Shown here in pieces: positions 1 to 8,489 of a DNA stretch of 27,174 nt. Origin of the DNA: Nitrospirota bacterium (GTDB lineage Bacteria; Nitrospirota; Thermodesulfovibrionia; Thermodesulfovibrionales; JdFR-88). Numbering within the stretch: position 1 is the first letter of the stretch; each line of letters opens with the position of its first letter. Under the pieces are notes generated by a model. It worked only from the letters and a program-made list of their open reading frames with translations, made no database searches and was not told where the DNA came from. The stretch is from positions 1 through 27,174 of the forward strand of contig JAKAMR010000029.1 in the NCBI GenBank assembly GCA_021812785.1, read 5' to 3'. The position numbers and the translations under genes are program-made.

Positions 1-339
1 ATATTGCCCCAGCGCGCGGGAAAGGCTCATCCCTGAGGAGACGTCGTCGGCTATGTTGCCAAGCAGGTCGCCCCAGTGGCCTTTTGTCTCGGTGGACAGG
101 CTCCTCAGCGCGTCGAGGACTGTTACTCCGGAGGCCGTAAGCAGGGCCAATTGTCTGGTTATGAAGGGCAGCGTATCGGGTTTCGCCTTGGAGGCCGACG
201 TTTTCCGGAGGCTGACCTGGTGGGGGAAAACGCCTTGCTCCCTGAGCTTCAGGACCGCCTGCTTTTCCGTTTCGGCTGTTATTGTCCCGGAGGTCTCGTT
301 GCCCGAGGCTGCGTATGCCTTATACCTGAACGCCGGCAT
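1..339 (-). CDS. gspF: Type II secretion inner-membrane platform protein GspF (N-terminal part, cut by window edge)
   Basis: GspF is the polytopic inner-membrane protein of the type II secretion assembly platform and is thought to couple the GspE ATPase to pseudopilus growth. The 113 residues seen begin MPAFRYKAYAASG, the usual opening of GspF/PilC proteins, and continue with the pattern of the first cytoplasmic F domain (ending near SSGMSLSRALGQ). No membrane segment is reached before the edge, so about 290 residues are missing. The ATG at 339 lies inside the end of gspE (20-base overlap), which implies translational coupling as the fourth gene of a gspC-D-E-F operon. The start follows from the conserved N-terminus. 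Confidence 0.9.
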   Translation of the reverse strand, partial: MPAFRYKAYAASGNETSGTITAETEKQAVLKLREQGVFPHQVSLRKTSASKAKPDTLPFITRQLALLTASGVTVLDALRSLSTETKGHWGDLLGNIADDVSSGMSLSRALGQY

Positions 340-1903
340 CGTCTTTTTGCGTGACCCTGAAAACCTCTTCCGGGGTCGTAAGGCCTGTTGAGACTTTTAA
401 GAGACCGTCCATCCTCAAGGTTCTCATCCCTTCGGAGATGGCCTTTTCCGCGATGCTCTTCGCATCAGCCCTCTCCGTGATGAGCTTTCTTATGGACGGG
501 ACTACATCAAGGAACTCGAATATCCCAGCCCTGCCCAGATAGCCGGAACCCCCGCACCGCTCGCAGCCCCTGCCTCTCGATGCTTTTATGCCTGCCGCAT
601 CCTTATTTTGCGCCAGGAGGGCATTTTGCATAATAAGGGCGTCAGGCGCGAGGGCGGCCCCGGAAGGAGCGCTCTCATATGGCGCGCTGCAATAAGAGCA
701 GTTCCTGCGCACAAGTCTTTGCGCAAGCACGCCCGCCAGGGAGGACGCAACCAAAAAAGGCTCCACCCCTATATCTATGAGCCTGGTTATCGCGGAAGCC
801 GCGTCATTGGTGTGTAGAGTGCTCAGAACAAGGTGGCCGGTAAGGGACGCCTGTATGGCTATCTGCGCGGTCTCCAGGTCCCTGATCTCGCCCACCATTA
901 TGACGTCGGGGTCCTGCCGGAGTATTGAGCGCAGCCCGGAGGCGAACGTGAGCCCCACTTTCGGGTTTATCTGTATCTGCCCTATGCCGGAAAGCTCGTA
1001 TTCAACGGGGTCCTCTATAGTGACTATATTTTTTTCTTCAGAGAAAATCTTCCGGAGTGCGGCATACAGCGTGGTTGTCTTTCCGCTTCCGGTCGGGCCG
1101 GTGACCAGGATTATGCCGTTCTGCCTTGAAAGGAGGCCGTCGAACTGCTCCCTCATAGCCTCGTCCATCCCCAGGTCCGTGAGCCCTATCGAGCCTCCCC
1201 GCCTGTCCAGCAGCCTCATGACAACGCGCTCCCCGTGGATGGTGGGTATAAGGGAAACCCTGATGTCTATGTCCTTTCCCCCGACAAGGAGCCTTATCCT
1301 GCCGTCCTGGGGCAGACGCCTTTCCGCTATGTCAAGGCTTGCCATTATCTTGACCCTGCTTACCAGGGCGTCCTGTATTATCTTGGGCGGGGCCAGTATC
1401 TTTTTGAGCACCCCGTCAACTCGTATCCTTACTTCCAGTTCCTTCTCGAAGGGCTCTATGTGAATATCGCTTGCCCTGTCCTTCATGGCCTGCTTCAGAA
1501 GGGCGTTCAGGAGCCTTATTATCGGCGCCTCCTCGGTGAGCTCAAGGATGTCCTTGGGCCTTTCAAACTCGGTGGCGACCGAGGAAAGGTCGTCCTCCCG
1601 GATGTCCGCCATTACTTCCTTTGCGCTCCCCAGCTGCCCGTAATAACGGTTTATGGCCTCAAGGACAACGGCCTTGTCCCCCCAGAGCGCCTTAGGCTTA
1701 AGAGACATCTCCCTGGCCAGGTCGAAAAGGGCGAACACCCCTTCCTGGCCGGAAACCGCCCCCACCAGAAAGTCCCCGTTTTCCCTCCTCAAGGGCATAA
1801 GCATGTTGCCCCTGGCATAGGAAAGGGGGACCGAGGCCAGAAGCGGCAGTTCCACGTCCTCTTCCGATATCCTGTCTATCTTTACGTCTTTGCCTTTATT
1901 CAT
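320..1903 (-). CDS. gspE: Type II secretion ATPase GspE
   Basis: This is the hexameric cytoplasmic ATPase that powers type II secretion. The 527-residue protein is full length for the family. An N-terminal GspE/PilB-type domain (about 20-100) is followed by the ATPase core. Visible motifs are Walker A GPTGSGKT (269-276), the Asp box around IVTIEDPVEY (293-302), Walker B DPDVIMVGEIRD (331-342) and the His box around STLHTND (361-367). Four cysteines (402, 405, 447, 450) form the zinc-binding CM domain, which favours GspE over retraction ATPases. The start overlaps the end of gspD by 8 bases and the stop overlaps gspF by 20. PilB is the main alternative, but the gspC and gspD neighbours argue for GspE. 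Confidence 0.95.
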   Translation of the reverse strand: MNKGKDVKIDRISEEDVELPLLASVPLSYARGNMLMPLRRENGDFLVGAVSGQEGVFALFDLAREMSLKPKALWGDKAVVLEAINRYYGQLGSAKEVMADIREDDLSSVATEFERPKDILELTEEAPIIRLLNALLKQAMKDRASDIHIEPFEKELEVRIRVDGVLKKILAPPKIIQDALVSRVKIMASLDIAERRLPQDGRIRLLVGGKDIDIRVSLIPTIHGERVVMRLLDRRGGSIGLTDLGMDEAMREQFDGLLSRQNGIILVTGPTGSGKTTTLYAALRKIFSEEKNIVTIEDPVEYELSGIGQIQINPKVGLTFASGLRSILRQDPDVIMVGEIRDLETAQIAIQASLTGHLVLSTLHTNDAASAITRLIDIGVEPFLVASSLAGVLAQRLVRRNCSYCSAPYESAPSGAALAPDALIMQNALLAQNKDAAGIKASRGRGCERCGGSGYLGRAGIFEFLDVVPSIRKLITERADAKSIAEKAISEGMRTLRMDGLLKVSTGLTTPEEVFRVTQKDDAGVQV

Positions 1904-3998
1904 TCTGCCTCTTGGTATCTACGGAATAATTGGGCTTTGCGCTCAGGACCTCGGGCATTTTTCGCAGCTCTTTGGCCACCTCCATTACGTTCCGCTCCGG
2001 CCCGAACTGCACCAGGTAGAGGTTGGCGTTCGCCACAACCACTTCTATGCCCTTTCTGCCCAGGATGCGCCTGGCCTCTTCGTCGGTTACGCCGTCTCTG
2101 AATTTAACGAGAAGCTCCCCTTCGATGTAAGTGTGGGTCTTCTTTCCGAATTCCTCCGTTTTATCCCGCGTGACCTTCCCGATGTCGTCCGGCGTCCTTA
2201 TGACAGTGGGGCTGATGAAGACCAGCAGGTTCGTCTTCTGTTTGTTGACGGTCCTGTATTTGAACAGGTTCCCCAAAATGGGGATATCGCCCAGCAGCGG
2301 GACTTTTGTCACGGTGTCCTCGTCGTTTTCAGACATGAGCCCGCCGATGACTATCGTCTGCCCGTCGTTTACGAATACGGACGTCTTGGTGGAGCGCTTG
2401 TCCAGAGTGGGTCCCACCGTTGAAAGCAGGTTCACCAGGTTCGTTCCGGACACGGATGGGGATACCTCGCTGGATATCTCCTGGTAGATGTCCAGCTTTA
2501 CAACGTCGCCTTCCGTAATATGGGGCGTTATTTTAAGCTTGATGCCCACGTCCTGTCTTTCGACGGAACTTATGACCCCTCCCGTTGCCACCGCGCCGGT
2601 AGTCGTCTGGCTGCTGACAGGGAAGGGTACGTTCTGGCCGACCAGTATCTCGGCCTCCTGGTTGTCAGAGGTGTATATCTGCGGGGTGCTCAGGACATGC
2701 ACGGCGTCCCTGAACTGGCTCAGATTAAAAAGCGCGGCGAAGCCGGGGATGCTGAGTGTGGAGGTCTGAATGACCCCGTTCACGGTTGTGGTGACGGGTA
2801 TGTTAAGGATGTTTCCAAGCCCCCCTACGCTCACCCCTGAAAGTCCGCTTACGATGTTCTGGATCGCGGTGGAATCGATAGTGCCTACGCCGCCTATAAA
2901 GAGGGGCTGGCCCCCCTTTGTGACCGTGCCGCGCCATTGGGCGTTCAGGGTCAGCAGATCGCTCAGTGAAGCCTCCACGATCATGGCTTGCACGTATACC
3001 TGGCTTCTGGCCCTGTCCAGTTTCTTAATGACAGGCAAAAGACCCTGGTAGTCCGCCTGCGAGGCGGAGATCACCAGGGCGTTCGTGCCCTTATCGGGCG
3101 TTATGCTTATCTTCTGCCCGGCCTCCGTCTGCTGCCTTATGCCGGGAGGGCCTGCCGTCTTTGCGCCAACGAGCCCCTGGAGGGTCTTTGCAAGTTCCGT
3201 TGCGTCCGCATGTTCCAGGAAATATACATGTATGCCGCTTAAGACCAGCTTCGACGGCACATCCAGCAGGCTGATGAGCCGTTTCATCGTCTCTTTTTCA
3301 ACCTGGTCGCCTATGAGTATGACCGCATTGAGCCTGGGGTCCGCAATGGCGTGGTCCGGCCCGGAGGGCACTTTCTTGGGAATACTCTCGTTCAGTATGC
3401 GGGCAACGTCCTCGGCGCTTGAGCTTTTAAGGAAAACGACCTCGCTTTGCTGCGCGATGGGCGCCTGGTCTATAACGTCCAGTATCCCCATTATCTTGCT
3501 GATGTTAAGGCCCGTGTCTATTACCAGCAGATAATTGCCCTGGTCGAAGGCCGCTATATAGCCGTCCCTGGAGACGACCGGGCTCAGGAACCTCACCGCG
3601 TTGGAAGGAGAGATGTACTTAAGCGGGATGAGCCTGACCATGTAATTATCATTTACATGCGTTGTCATGGCCGGAAGCCCGTTTTGCCTGGCATCCGATA
3701 CGGGGATTATCTTGTAGACGTTTGCCCCTGTGGGCTGCAGCGTAAAGCCCTTCAGGTTCAGGACCGAGGTGAAGAGCTTGAAGGTGGCGTCCTTGTTCAA
3801 TCCGGCAGGGGTTATGACCGTTACCTTGCCTTTCAGCCTGTCGTCAAAAACGAAGTTCTTGCCGGTCGTGTCGCTCACGAACTTTGCGAATGTGGAAAGC
3901 TCCACGTCCACGAAATCCATCGTTATCTTCCCGGCCGCCCAGGCCCGGGCATAAAGAATGAGCACAATCAATGTAACGAGCGCCGTTTTTCTTAGCAA
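1896..3998 (-). CDS. gspD: Type II secretion secretin GspD with an extra C-terminal propeptide-like domain
   Basis: GspD forms the outer-membrane channel of the type II system. The 700-residue protein has a signal peptide (about 1-22, cut after ARAWA), an N0 domain (about 25-100), three KH-like N1-N3 domains (about 118-340) and the secretin barrel domain (about 340-600) with the family signature VPLLGDIPILGNLF. After the barrel, residues 621-700 (DNA 1899-2138) form a separate domain starting near GELLVKFRDGVTDEEAR and ending near EVLSAKPNYSV. This resembles the N-terminal prodomain of subtilases (inhibitor I9/fervidolysin prodomain type), not the usual pilotin-binding S domain. The start is TTG, with AGGAAAGG just upstream; no better start precedes the signal peptide. 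gspC ends 33 bases upstream. Confidence 0.93.
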   Translation of the reverse strand: MLRKTALVTLIVLILYARAWAAGKITMDFVDVELSTFAKFVSDTTGKNFVFDDRLKGKVTVITPAGLNKDATFKLFTSVLNLKGFTLQPTGANVYKIIPVSDARQNGLPAMTTHVNDNYMVRLIPLKYISPSNAVRFLSPVVSRDGYIAAFDQGNYLLVIDTGLNISKIMGILDVIDQAPIAQQSEVVFLKSSSAEDVARILNESIPKKVPSGPDHAIADPRLNAVILIGDQVEKETMKRLISLLDVPSKLVLSGIHVYFLEHADATELAKTLQGLVGAKTAGPPGIRQQTEAGQKISITPDKGTNALVISASQADYQGLLPVIKKLDRARSQVYVQAMIVEASLSDLLTLNAQWRGTVTKGGQPLFIGGVGTIDSTAIQNIVSGLSGVSVGGLGNILNIPVTTTVNGVIQTSTLSIPGFAALFNLSQFRDAVHVLSTPQIYTSDNQEAEILVGQNVPFPVSSQTTTGAVATGGVISSVERQDVGIKLKITPHITEGDVVKLDIYQEISSEVSPSVSGTNLVNLLSTVGPTLDKRSTKTSVFVNDGQTIVIGGLMSENDEDTVTKVPLLGDIPILGNLFKYRTVNKQKTNLLVFISPTVIRTPDDIGKVTRDKTEEFGKKTHTYIEGELLVKFRDGVTDEEARRILGRKGIEVVVANANLYLVQFGPERNVMEVAKELRKMPEVLSAKPNYSVDTKRQNE

Positions 3999-4031
3999 TG
4001 GGCCTTTCCTGTTTCTTTTCTTTTCTTTTTT

Positions 4032-4913
4032 TTACTTTATCTGGTATGTAAGCGTTAGTTTCTGGCCGCCCCGTATGACGTCGAGGTCTACCCTGTCCAG
4101 TCCCCTGAGCGCGCTAAAGGCCCTCAGGGCCACATCCGGTCCATTGAGCTCATTGTTGTTCACCTTGAGGAGGACGTCCCCGTTCTGTAATCCCAGATCG
4201 CTGAACAGACCGCCGGGTTTTATCTCCCGCATAACAAACCCTTGTTGTTTGCCGTTTACCATATTGGGCAGCATTCGGGCGTCTGCGAGTATCTTTGTGG
4301 GGTTTCGTATGGCGTCAGCCACCGCGCTTTTGTTAAGGACATAGGAGTCCTGTCCGGCACTGCTGACAAACCGGTTCTGCGGGGGCTGGGACATCCTTCC
4401 GGTGGACGGGCCAGCGGATGCGTTCTCTATATGAGCGATATCCTTGAGCTGAAGCTTGAGGTCTCCGCCTCCCTGGGCGGCGGCGATATCGACTGAATCT
4501 TTCCTGATGGTCTTTAAGTATCCGACCCCCGGTATCATCTGTCCGGCCTTGTAAAGCTCCTCTTTTGAGTCTCTGAGCACCACAGCATAACCTTCTGTCC
4601 CCGAAACGGTGCCTATCAGGTTAACTGAGGCCGGCGGCGCCTGCGCGGAAGAGGCCGTAAGGGGTTTCAGGTCCATCGGGGGAAATCCGAATATATTGTC
4701 TTTCGTCACGGCTGCATAATCCATAAGCCCCGGAATAGGCTGCCCGGCGGACGGCGCCCGGACGGCGGTTCCGGTTGCATGAAGGGCATTACCCGCCAGG
4801 TGAAAAGATATGAAATCCCTTATAAGGAAAATACAGGTTATGGCGAGCAGGCCCGCAAGGAGGGAATTGGCTGCCGTAACAAGCTTTTTATTGCCGATTA
4901 CGCTTGCGGTCAT
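4032..4913 (-). CDS. gspC: Type II secretion protein GspC (PDZ domain)
   Basis: GspC links the inner-membrane platform to the secretin and helps select substrates. In 293 residues it shows a short cytoplasmic N-terminus, one membrane helix (about 13-31), a linker, the periplasmic homology region (about 60-155, including a VNLIGTVSG segment that should contact GspD N0) and a C-terminal PDZ domain (about 205-293, with GGLFSDLGLQNGDVLLKVN). It is the first gene of the operon. A promoter with TTGACA, a 17-base spacer and TATTTT lies directly upstream; the -10 box ends 5 bases before the ATG and there is no properly spaced Shine-Dalgarno site, so the mRNA may be leaderless. The single-pass, homology region and PDZ layout makes the call firm. 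Confidence 0.9.
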   Translation of the reverse strand: MTASVIGNKKLVTAANSLLAGLLAITCIFLIRDFISFHLAGNALHATGTAVRAPSAGQPIPGLMDYAAVTKDNIFGFPPMDLKPLTASSAQAPPASVNLIGTVSGTEGYAVVLRDSKEELYKAGQMIPGVGYLKTIRKDSVDIAAAQGGGDLKLQLKDIAHIENASAGPSTGRMSQPPQNRFVSSAGQDSYVLNKSAVADAIRNPTKILADARMLPNMVNGKQQGFVMREIKPGGLFSDLGLQNGDVLLKVNNNELNGPDVALRAFSALRGLDRVDLDVIRGGQKLTLTYQIK

Positions 4914-4918
4914 CCCTT

Positions 4919-4947
4919 AAAATAACAGAATAAGGGCTTGTTGTCAA
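4919..4947 (-). promoter_or_regulatory. Sigma-70-type promoter of gspCDEF
   Basis: Read on the minus strand, TTGACA (4942-4947) is a perfect -35 box, separated by 17 bases from TATTTT (4919-4924, four of six consensus bases). Only AAGGG separates the -10 box from the gspC ATG, so transcription should begin at or within a base or so of the start codon. Confidence 0.7.
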
Positions 4948-5037
4948 AGAACGGACAGTCCTTTTCCCTCATCGCCGGGTCTGATATGGATTTTTTTTAG
5001 GAGGGCAGCGCTGGTATGCAGGCTCTCCTTTCTGCCC

Positions 5038-5043
5038 TATAAT
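5038..5043 (+). promoter_or_regulatory. -10 box of the membrane metalloprotease gene
   Basis: TATAAT matches the -10 consensus exactly. No good -35 hexamer is seen 16-18 bases upstream. Transcription would start near 5050, just ahead of a strong AGGAGGAGG ribosome-binding site (5051-5059) for the ATG at 5070. This conventional leader contrasts with the near-leaderless genes elsewhere in the window. Confidence 0.5.
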
Positions 5044-5069
5044 CTTATTCAGGAGGAGGTAATAGACCA

Positions 5070-6257
5070 ATGGATGGAGCATCGCCTTCCGCGAAGGGAA
5101 AAAGCAACAAAAATAACATTGGCGGAATAAAGCTCTTTCGCATCAAGGGCATCCAGATAGCCATAGATTTTTCCTGGTTCATAATCTTTTTCCTTATAAT
5201 ATGGAGCCTTTCGGCCGGCTATTTCCCGCGTGCCTTCCCCAGGGAGTCCGTTCTCGTCTACTGGATCGCGGGACTTTCGGCCACGCTCCTTTTTTTCGCT
5301 TCCGTGCTGGCGCATGAGATAGCGCATTCGCTGGTAGCCATCAGGCACGGGCTTTCGGTGCCATCCATAACCCTTTTTGTGTTCGGCGGCGTATCGCAGT
5401 TGGGGGAAGAGGCAAAGGACCCGTCCAGCGAGCTCAGGATAGCCGCGGCAGGCCCCTTAAGCAGTTTTGTGCTGGCAGGCATCTTTTATGTGCTTAGTAT
5501 GTTTACCGGGCAGTTTGCCCGCCCGATCGTCACTGCCGTATTTGCCTATCTTGCGCTTGTGAACGCGGCCCTGGGCGTCTTTAACCTTATACCGGGATTC
5601 CCGCTGGACGGCGGCAGGGTCTTGAGGGCCATATACTGGGCCAAAAAGGGGTCTATCCAGAAGGCCACAAGACTGGCCTCCGGCATAGGAAAGATATTCG
5701 CCGTGTTCCTGATTATCTGGGGCGGTTTGCAGGTGCTGGCGGGGGCGCTCATTGGCGGGTTGTGGCTGGTGTTCATCGGCATATTTCTTAGGAGCGCCGC
5801 CCAAAGCGGCTACAAGGAGCTGGTCCTCAGGCACATGCTTGAGACCGCCCGGGTAGGGGACATAATGGTCCATGAAGTTGTGAAGGTGCCGCCCGATGAG
5901 CCACTGGACAGGCTGATAAAAGATTATTTCCTCCACTACGGATACAAGGGGTTCCCTGTGTTCGATGGGACCACCCCGGTGGGCGTTGTTTCTATATCCG
6001 ATGTGCTGGGGGTTCCTGAAAGCGCGCTTCCCGTAAAGTCGGTGAGGGAGGTCATGACCCCCTTGAGCGGCAAGTTCATCGTCTCGCCTGAAACCTCTCT
6101 TACCGAGGCATTCGGAAGGATGAGGCAGGACGGCAGGCTCCTTGTGATGGAGGACGGGCATTTCATGGGGCTCATAACCAAGACCGGACTGCTCAGGTTC
6201 CTTGAACTGAAAAGGGCGTTAGAAGAACATGAAGAAAGCAAGGGACACTCAAGATAA
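5070..6257 (+). CDS. Site-2-protease-like M50 membrane metalloprotease with two CBS domains
   Basis: This is a predicted intramembrane zinc protease of the M50B (Rip3/SpoIVFB-like) group, which typically cleave membrane-bound regulators. Of 395 residues, the N-terminal half is hydrophobic with about six helices. It carries the zinc motif HEIAH (82-86) and the second metal-binding motif NLIPGFPLDGGR (172-183). Residues about 258-385 form a CBS pair (GDIMVHEVVKVPPDEPL and VREVMTPLSGKFIVSPETSL), which usually bind adenine nucleotides and gate activity. A strong AGGAGGAGG lies about 10 bases before the ATG. The downstream DNA ligase begins 21 bases after the stop, so they may share a transcript. 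The substrate is unknown; no sigma or anti-sigma gene is adjacent. Confidence 0.88.
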   Translation: MDGASPSAKGKSNKNNIGGIKLFRIKGIQIAIDFSWFIIFFLIIWSLSAGYFPRAFPRESVLVYWIAGLSATLLFFASVLAHEIAHSLVAIRHGLSVPSITLFVFGGVSQLGEEAKDPSSELRIAAAGPLSSFVLAGIFYVLSMFTGQFARPIVTAVFAYLALVNAALGVFNLIPGFPLDGGRVLRAIYWAKKGSIQKATRLASGIGKIFAVFLIIWGGLQVLAGALIGGLWLVFIGIFLRSAAQSGYKELVLRHMLETARVGDIMVHEVVKVPPDEPLDRLIKDYFLHYGYKGFPVFDGTTPVGVVSISDVLGVPESALPVKSVREVMTPLSGKFIVSPETSLTEAFGRMRQDGRLLVMEDGHFMGLITKTGLLRFLELKRALEEHEESKGHSR

Positions 6258-6278
6258 AAATAAAAAGTTGAAAAATAA

Positions 6279-7412
6279 ATGGGTCCTCCCCTGAAAAATG
6301 CCGTGCGCAAGCCGCCCGGCTCGAAGGACACTGCCCGTAATATGCCCTCCTTTGAGGATGTCATACGTAAAACAATTGCAAGGCCCCAGCCCGAAAAACT
6401 CTCCCCGATGCTTGCAGTGCTTGCCGTCTCCCCCGCCCCGCCTCCTGAAAAACTTGACGGATGGATATTTGAGCCCAAACTGGACGGGCAGCGCTGCATA
6501 GCGTTCAAGGCGGCGGGTAAGCCGGGCGGGAAGGCGGGGGCTGTAAGGCTCCTCTCAAGGAACGGGAAGAACCTTAACGGCAATTATCCGGAGCTGCTCC
6601 CCGCGTTGCTTGAGCAGCCGGTAAACGGCTTCATAGTTGACGGAGAGGTCGTCGCCTTTAAAAACGGTTTGCCCAGCTTCTCTCAACTACAGCCCCGGAT
6701 GCAGATATCGGATCCCCGAAAATCGCTTCTTAGCGGCATAGAGGTTTTCTATTACATCTTCGACCTCCTGTACATGGAAGGGCAGGACCTGATGGCCCTT
6801 CCCCTGTGGATAAGAAAAGGTATGCTCGAAAACGCGTTTTCCTGGGGCGGCCCCCTCCGCTACACCAGGCATTCCAAGGACGGACGTGCCCTTTTCAGGC
6901 GGCAGTGCGGCAAAGGCATGGAAGGGATAATAGCGAAGCGGGCCCAAGCGCCATACGTGCAGAAGCGCTCCCCGGACTGGCAGAAGTTCAAGTGCGCGGC
7001 ATCTCAGGAGTTCGTTATCTGCGGCTATACCGATCCAAAGAGCGCGGGCGGGAAAGTCCGCCCTGGTGCTTTTTTTGGCGCGCTGCTTTTAGGCTATTAC
7101 GACAATAGCAGGCTGGCATATTCCGGCAAAGTGGGCGCTGGTTTTGACGAGCGTACGCAGAAAGACCTCTATGAAAAACTAAGCCTGCTCGAAACGGGCG
7201 CTATGCCTTTTGCCCCTATCGAAAATCCCGGCATCATCCCCAAAAAGGGCGTCCACTGGGTGCGGCCCCGCATGGTATGCGAGATATCCTTTGGCGAATG
7301 GACGAGGGACGGTCTCCTCAGGCACCCCAGTTTCAAGGGGCTAAGGGCCGACAAGAGGCCGGAAGAGGTCCGGAAGGAGTCTTCATCTTCGTTTTTTAAA
7401 AAAGCACCATGA
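6279..7412 (+). CDS. ATP-dependent DNA ligase (LigD ligase-domain type)
   Basis: This is a stand-alone ATP-dependent ligase related to the ligase domain of bacterial LigD, which seals breaks during non-homologous end joining. In 377 residues the nucleotidyltransferase motifs are present: motif I EPKLDGQR with adenylated lysine 67, DGEVVAF (121-127), motif III around YYIFDLLY (158-165), motif IV EGIIAKR (215-221) and motif V WQKFK (234-238). The C-terminal OB-fold domain includes PGAFFGALLLGYY and ends with EISFGEWTRDGLLRHPSFKGLR. The stop overlaps the next start (ATGA, 7409-7412), so this and the polymerase gene are coupled. The start is uncertain: the ATG at 6279 has no Shine-Dalgarno site, and the in-frame ATG at 6342 (residue 22) is a shorter alternative. 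Confidence 0.9.
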   Translation: MGPPLKNAVRKPPGSKDTARNMPSFEDVIRKTIARPQPEKLSPMLAVLAVSPAPPPEKLDGWIFEPKLDGQRCIAFKAAGKPGGKAGAVRLLSRNGKNLNGNYPELLPALLEQPVNGFIVDGEVVAFKNGLPSFSQLQPRMQISDPRKSLLSGIEVFYYIFDLLYMEGQDLMALPLWIRKGMLENAFSWGGPLRYTRHSKDGRALFRRQCGKGMEGIIAKRAQAPYVQKRSPDWQKFKCAASQEFVICGYTDPKSAGGKVRPGAFFGALLLGYYDNSRLAYSGKVGAGFDERTQKDLYEKLSLLETGAMPFAPIENPGIIPKKGVHWVRPRMVCEISFGEWTRDGLLRHPSFKGLRADKRPEEVRKESSSSFFKKAP

Positions 7413-8425
7413 ATGGGAGAAAAAGAAAAAATTCGCGAACGGTCAGCATAGAGGGGCATGAGATCGAGCTTACCAATCTGGAAAAGGTCCTTTTCCCGGA
7501 GCCGGGCATAACGAAATGGCAGTTCATTGAATACTACGGCCGTATGGCGCCGGTAATGCTGCCCCTTATAAAGGGGAGGGCCGTCACCCTGCACAGGTTC
7601 CCCGGAGGCCCGGAAGAGGAGAAGTTTTACCAGAAGAAGGCCCCCTCTTATTTCCCCGAATGGATCAACCGGGTGGAAGTGGACCTTGAAGGGGAAGACA
7701 AAAAAGAGGGCGGAAAAATTGGAGCCGGTCCGCACGGAAGACGGAAGCGCAAACAGATGACCATGATAACTATTGAAAACAAGGCCACGCTGGTATATCT
7801 GGCGAATTTGGCGTGTATCCCTCATGTCTGGCTGAGCCTGGCGGACGAAAAAGCCCGCTATCCGGACAGGATGGCCTTTGACTTGGACCCTCCAGGAAAT
7901 AATAACGGGGGCAGGGGATTTTTTGATTTTTTCGAGCCTGTGCGGTACGCCGCTCTGATACTGAGGGAGGTACTGCGCCAGGCGGCCATTGAGCCCTATG
8001 TCATGACGACCGGCTCCAGGGGGCTGCACGTGGTTGTCCCTCTGGACAGGCAGGCCGATTTCAGGGAAACGAGGGATTTCGCCGCCCGCATCGCGGAGCT
8101 TTGCGCGGAGATGGCCCCTGAGCACTTTACGGCCGAGTTCGTGAAGCGGAAGAGGGAGGGGAGGCTTTTTATAGACACCTACCGCAATGCGTACGCGCAG
8201 ACCGCGGTGGCCCCTTACGCGGTGCGCGCAAAGTCGGGCGCTCCGGTTGCCGCGCCTGTGGACTGGCAGGAGGTGGAAGACCGGAGGTTCAAGCTCTCCG
8301 CCTCAAAATACACGATAAAAAACATCTTTGCGCGGCTTGGGCGGCGGGGTGACCCATGGAAGGAAATGGGCAAAGAGGCAAAAACCTATTCGGTGAGGGA
8401 AGCGGCCGGGAAAATGGGATTTTAA
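7409..8425 (+). CDS. LigD-type primase-polymerase (end-joining polymerase domain)
   Basis: This is a stand-alone archaeo-eukaryotic primase-type polymerase equivalent to the LigD polymerase domain, which fills in DNA ends during non-homologous end joining. The 338-residue protein begins after a basic tail with the typical EIELTNLEKVLFPE segment, then shows the metal-binding motif DLDPP (158-162), the TTGSRGLHVVVPL motif (about 205-217) and the C-terminal DWQEV segment. A charged insert at about 93-117 (EGEDKKEGG through GRRKRKQ) interrupts the usual N-terminal region and looks like a flexible loop. It is translationally coupled to the ligase by a 4-base overlap. No phosphoesterase domain and no Ku gene are in the window. 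Confidence 0.9.
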   Translation: MNGRKRKNSRTVSIEGHEIELTNLEKVLFPEPGITKWQFIEYYGRMAPVMLPLIKGRAVTLHRFPGGPEEEKFYQKKAPSYFPEWINRVEVDLEGEDKKEGGKIGAGPHGRRKRKQMTMITIENKATLVYLANLACIPHVWLSLADEKARYPDRMAFDLDPPGNNNGGRGFFDFFEPVRYAALILREVLRQAAIEPYVMTTGSRGLHVVVPLDRQADFRETRDFAARIAELCAEMAPEHFTAEFVKRKREGRLFIDTYRNAYAQTAVAPYAVRAKSGAPVAAPVDWQEVEDRRFKLSASKYTIKNIFARLGRRGDPWKEMGKEAKTYSVREAAGKMGF

Positions 8426-8474
8426 GTTGCAGAAAATCCCTTTAGCCGCCGTCACCGATTTTTATGGCTCTTTT

Positions 8475-8483
8475 TGATATAAT
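8475..8483 (+). promoter_or_regulatory. Extended -10 promoter of the histidine kinase gene
   Basis: TGATATAAT is an exact extended -10 element (TG, one base, TATAAT at 8478-8483). No clear -35 box is present, as is usual for extended -10 promoters. The transcript would start near 8490. Confidence 0.6.
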
Positions 8484-8489
8484 ACGCCG

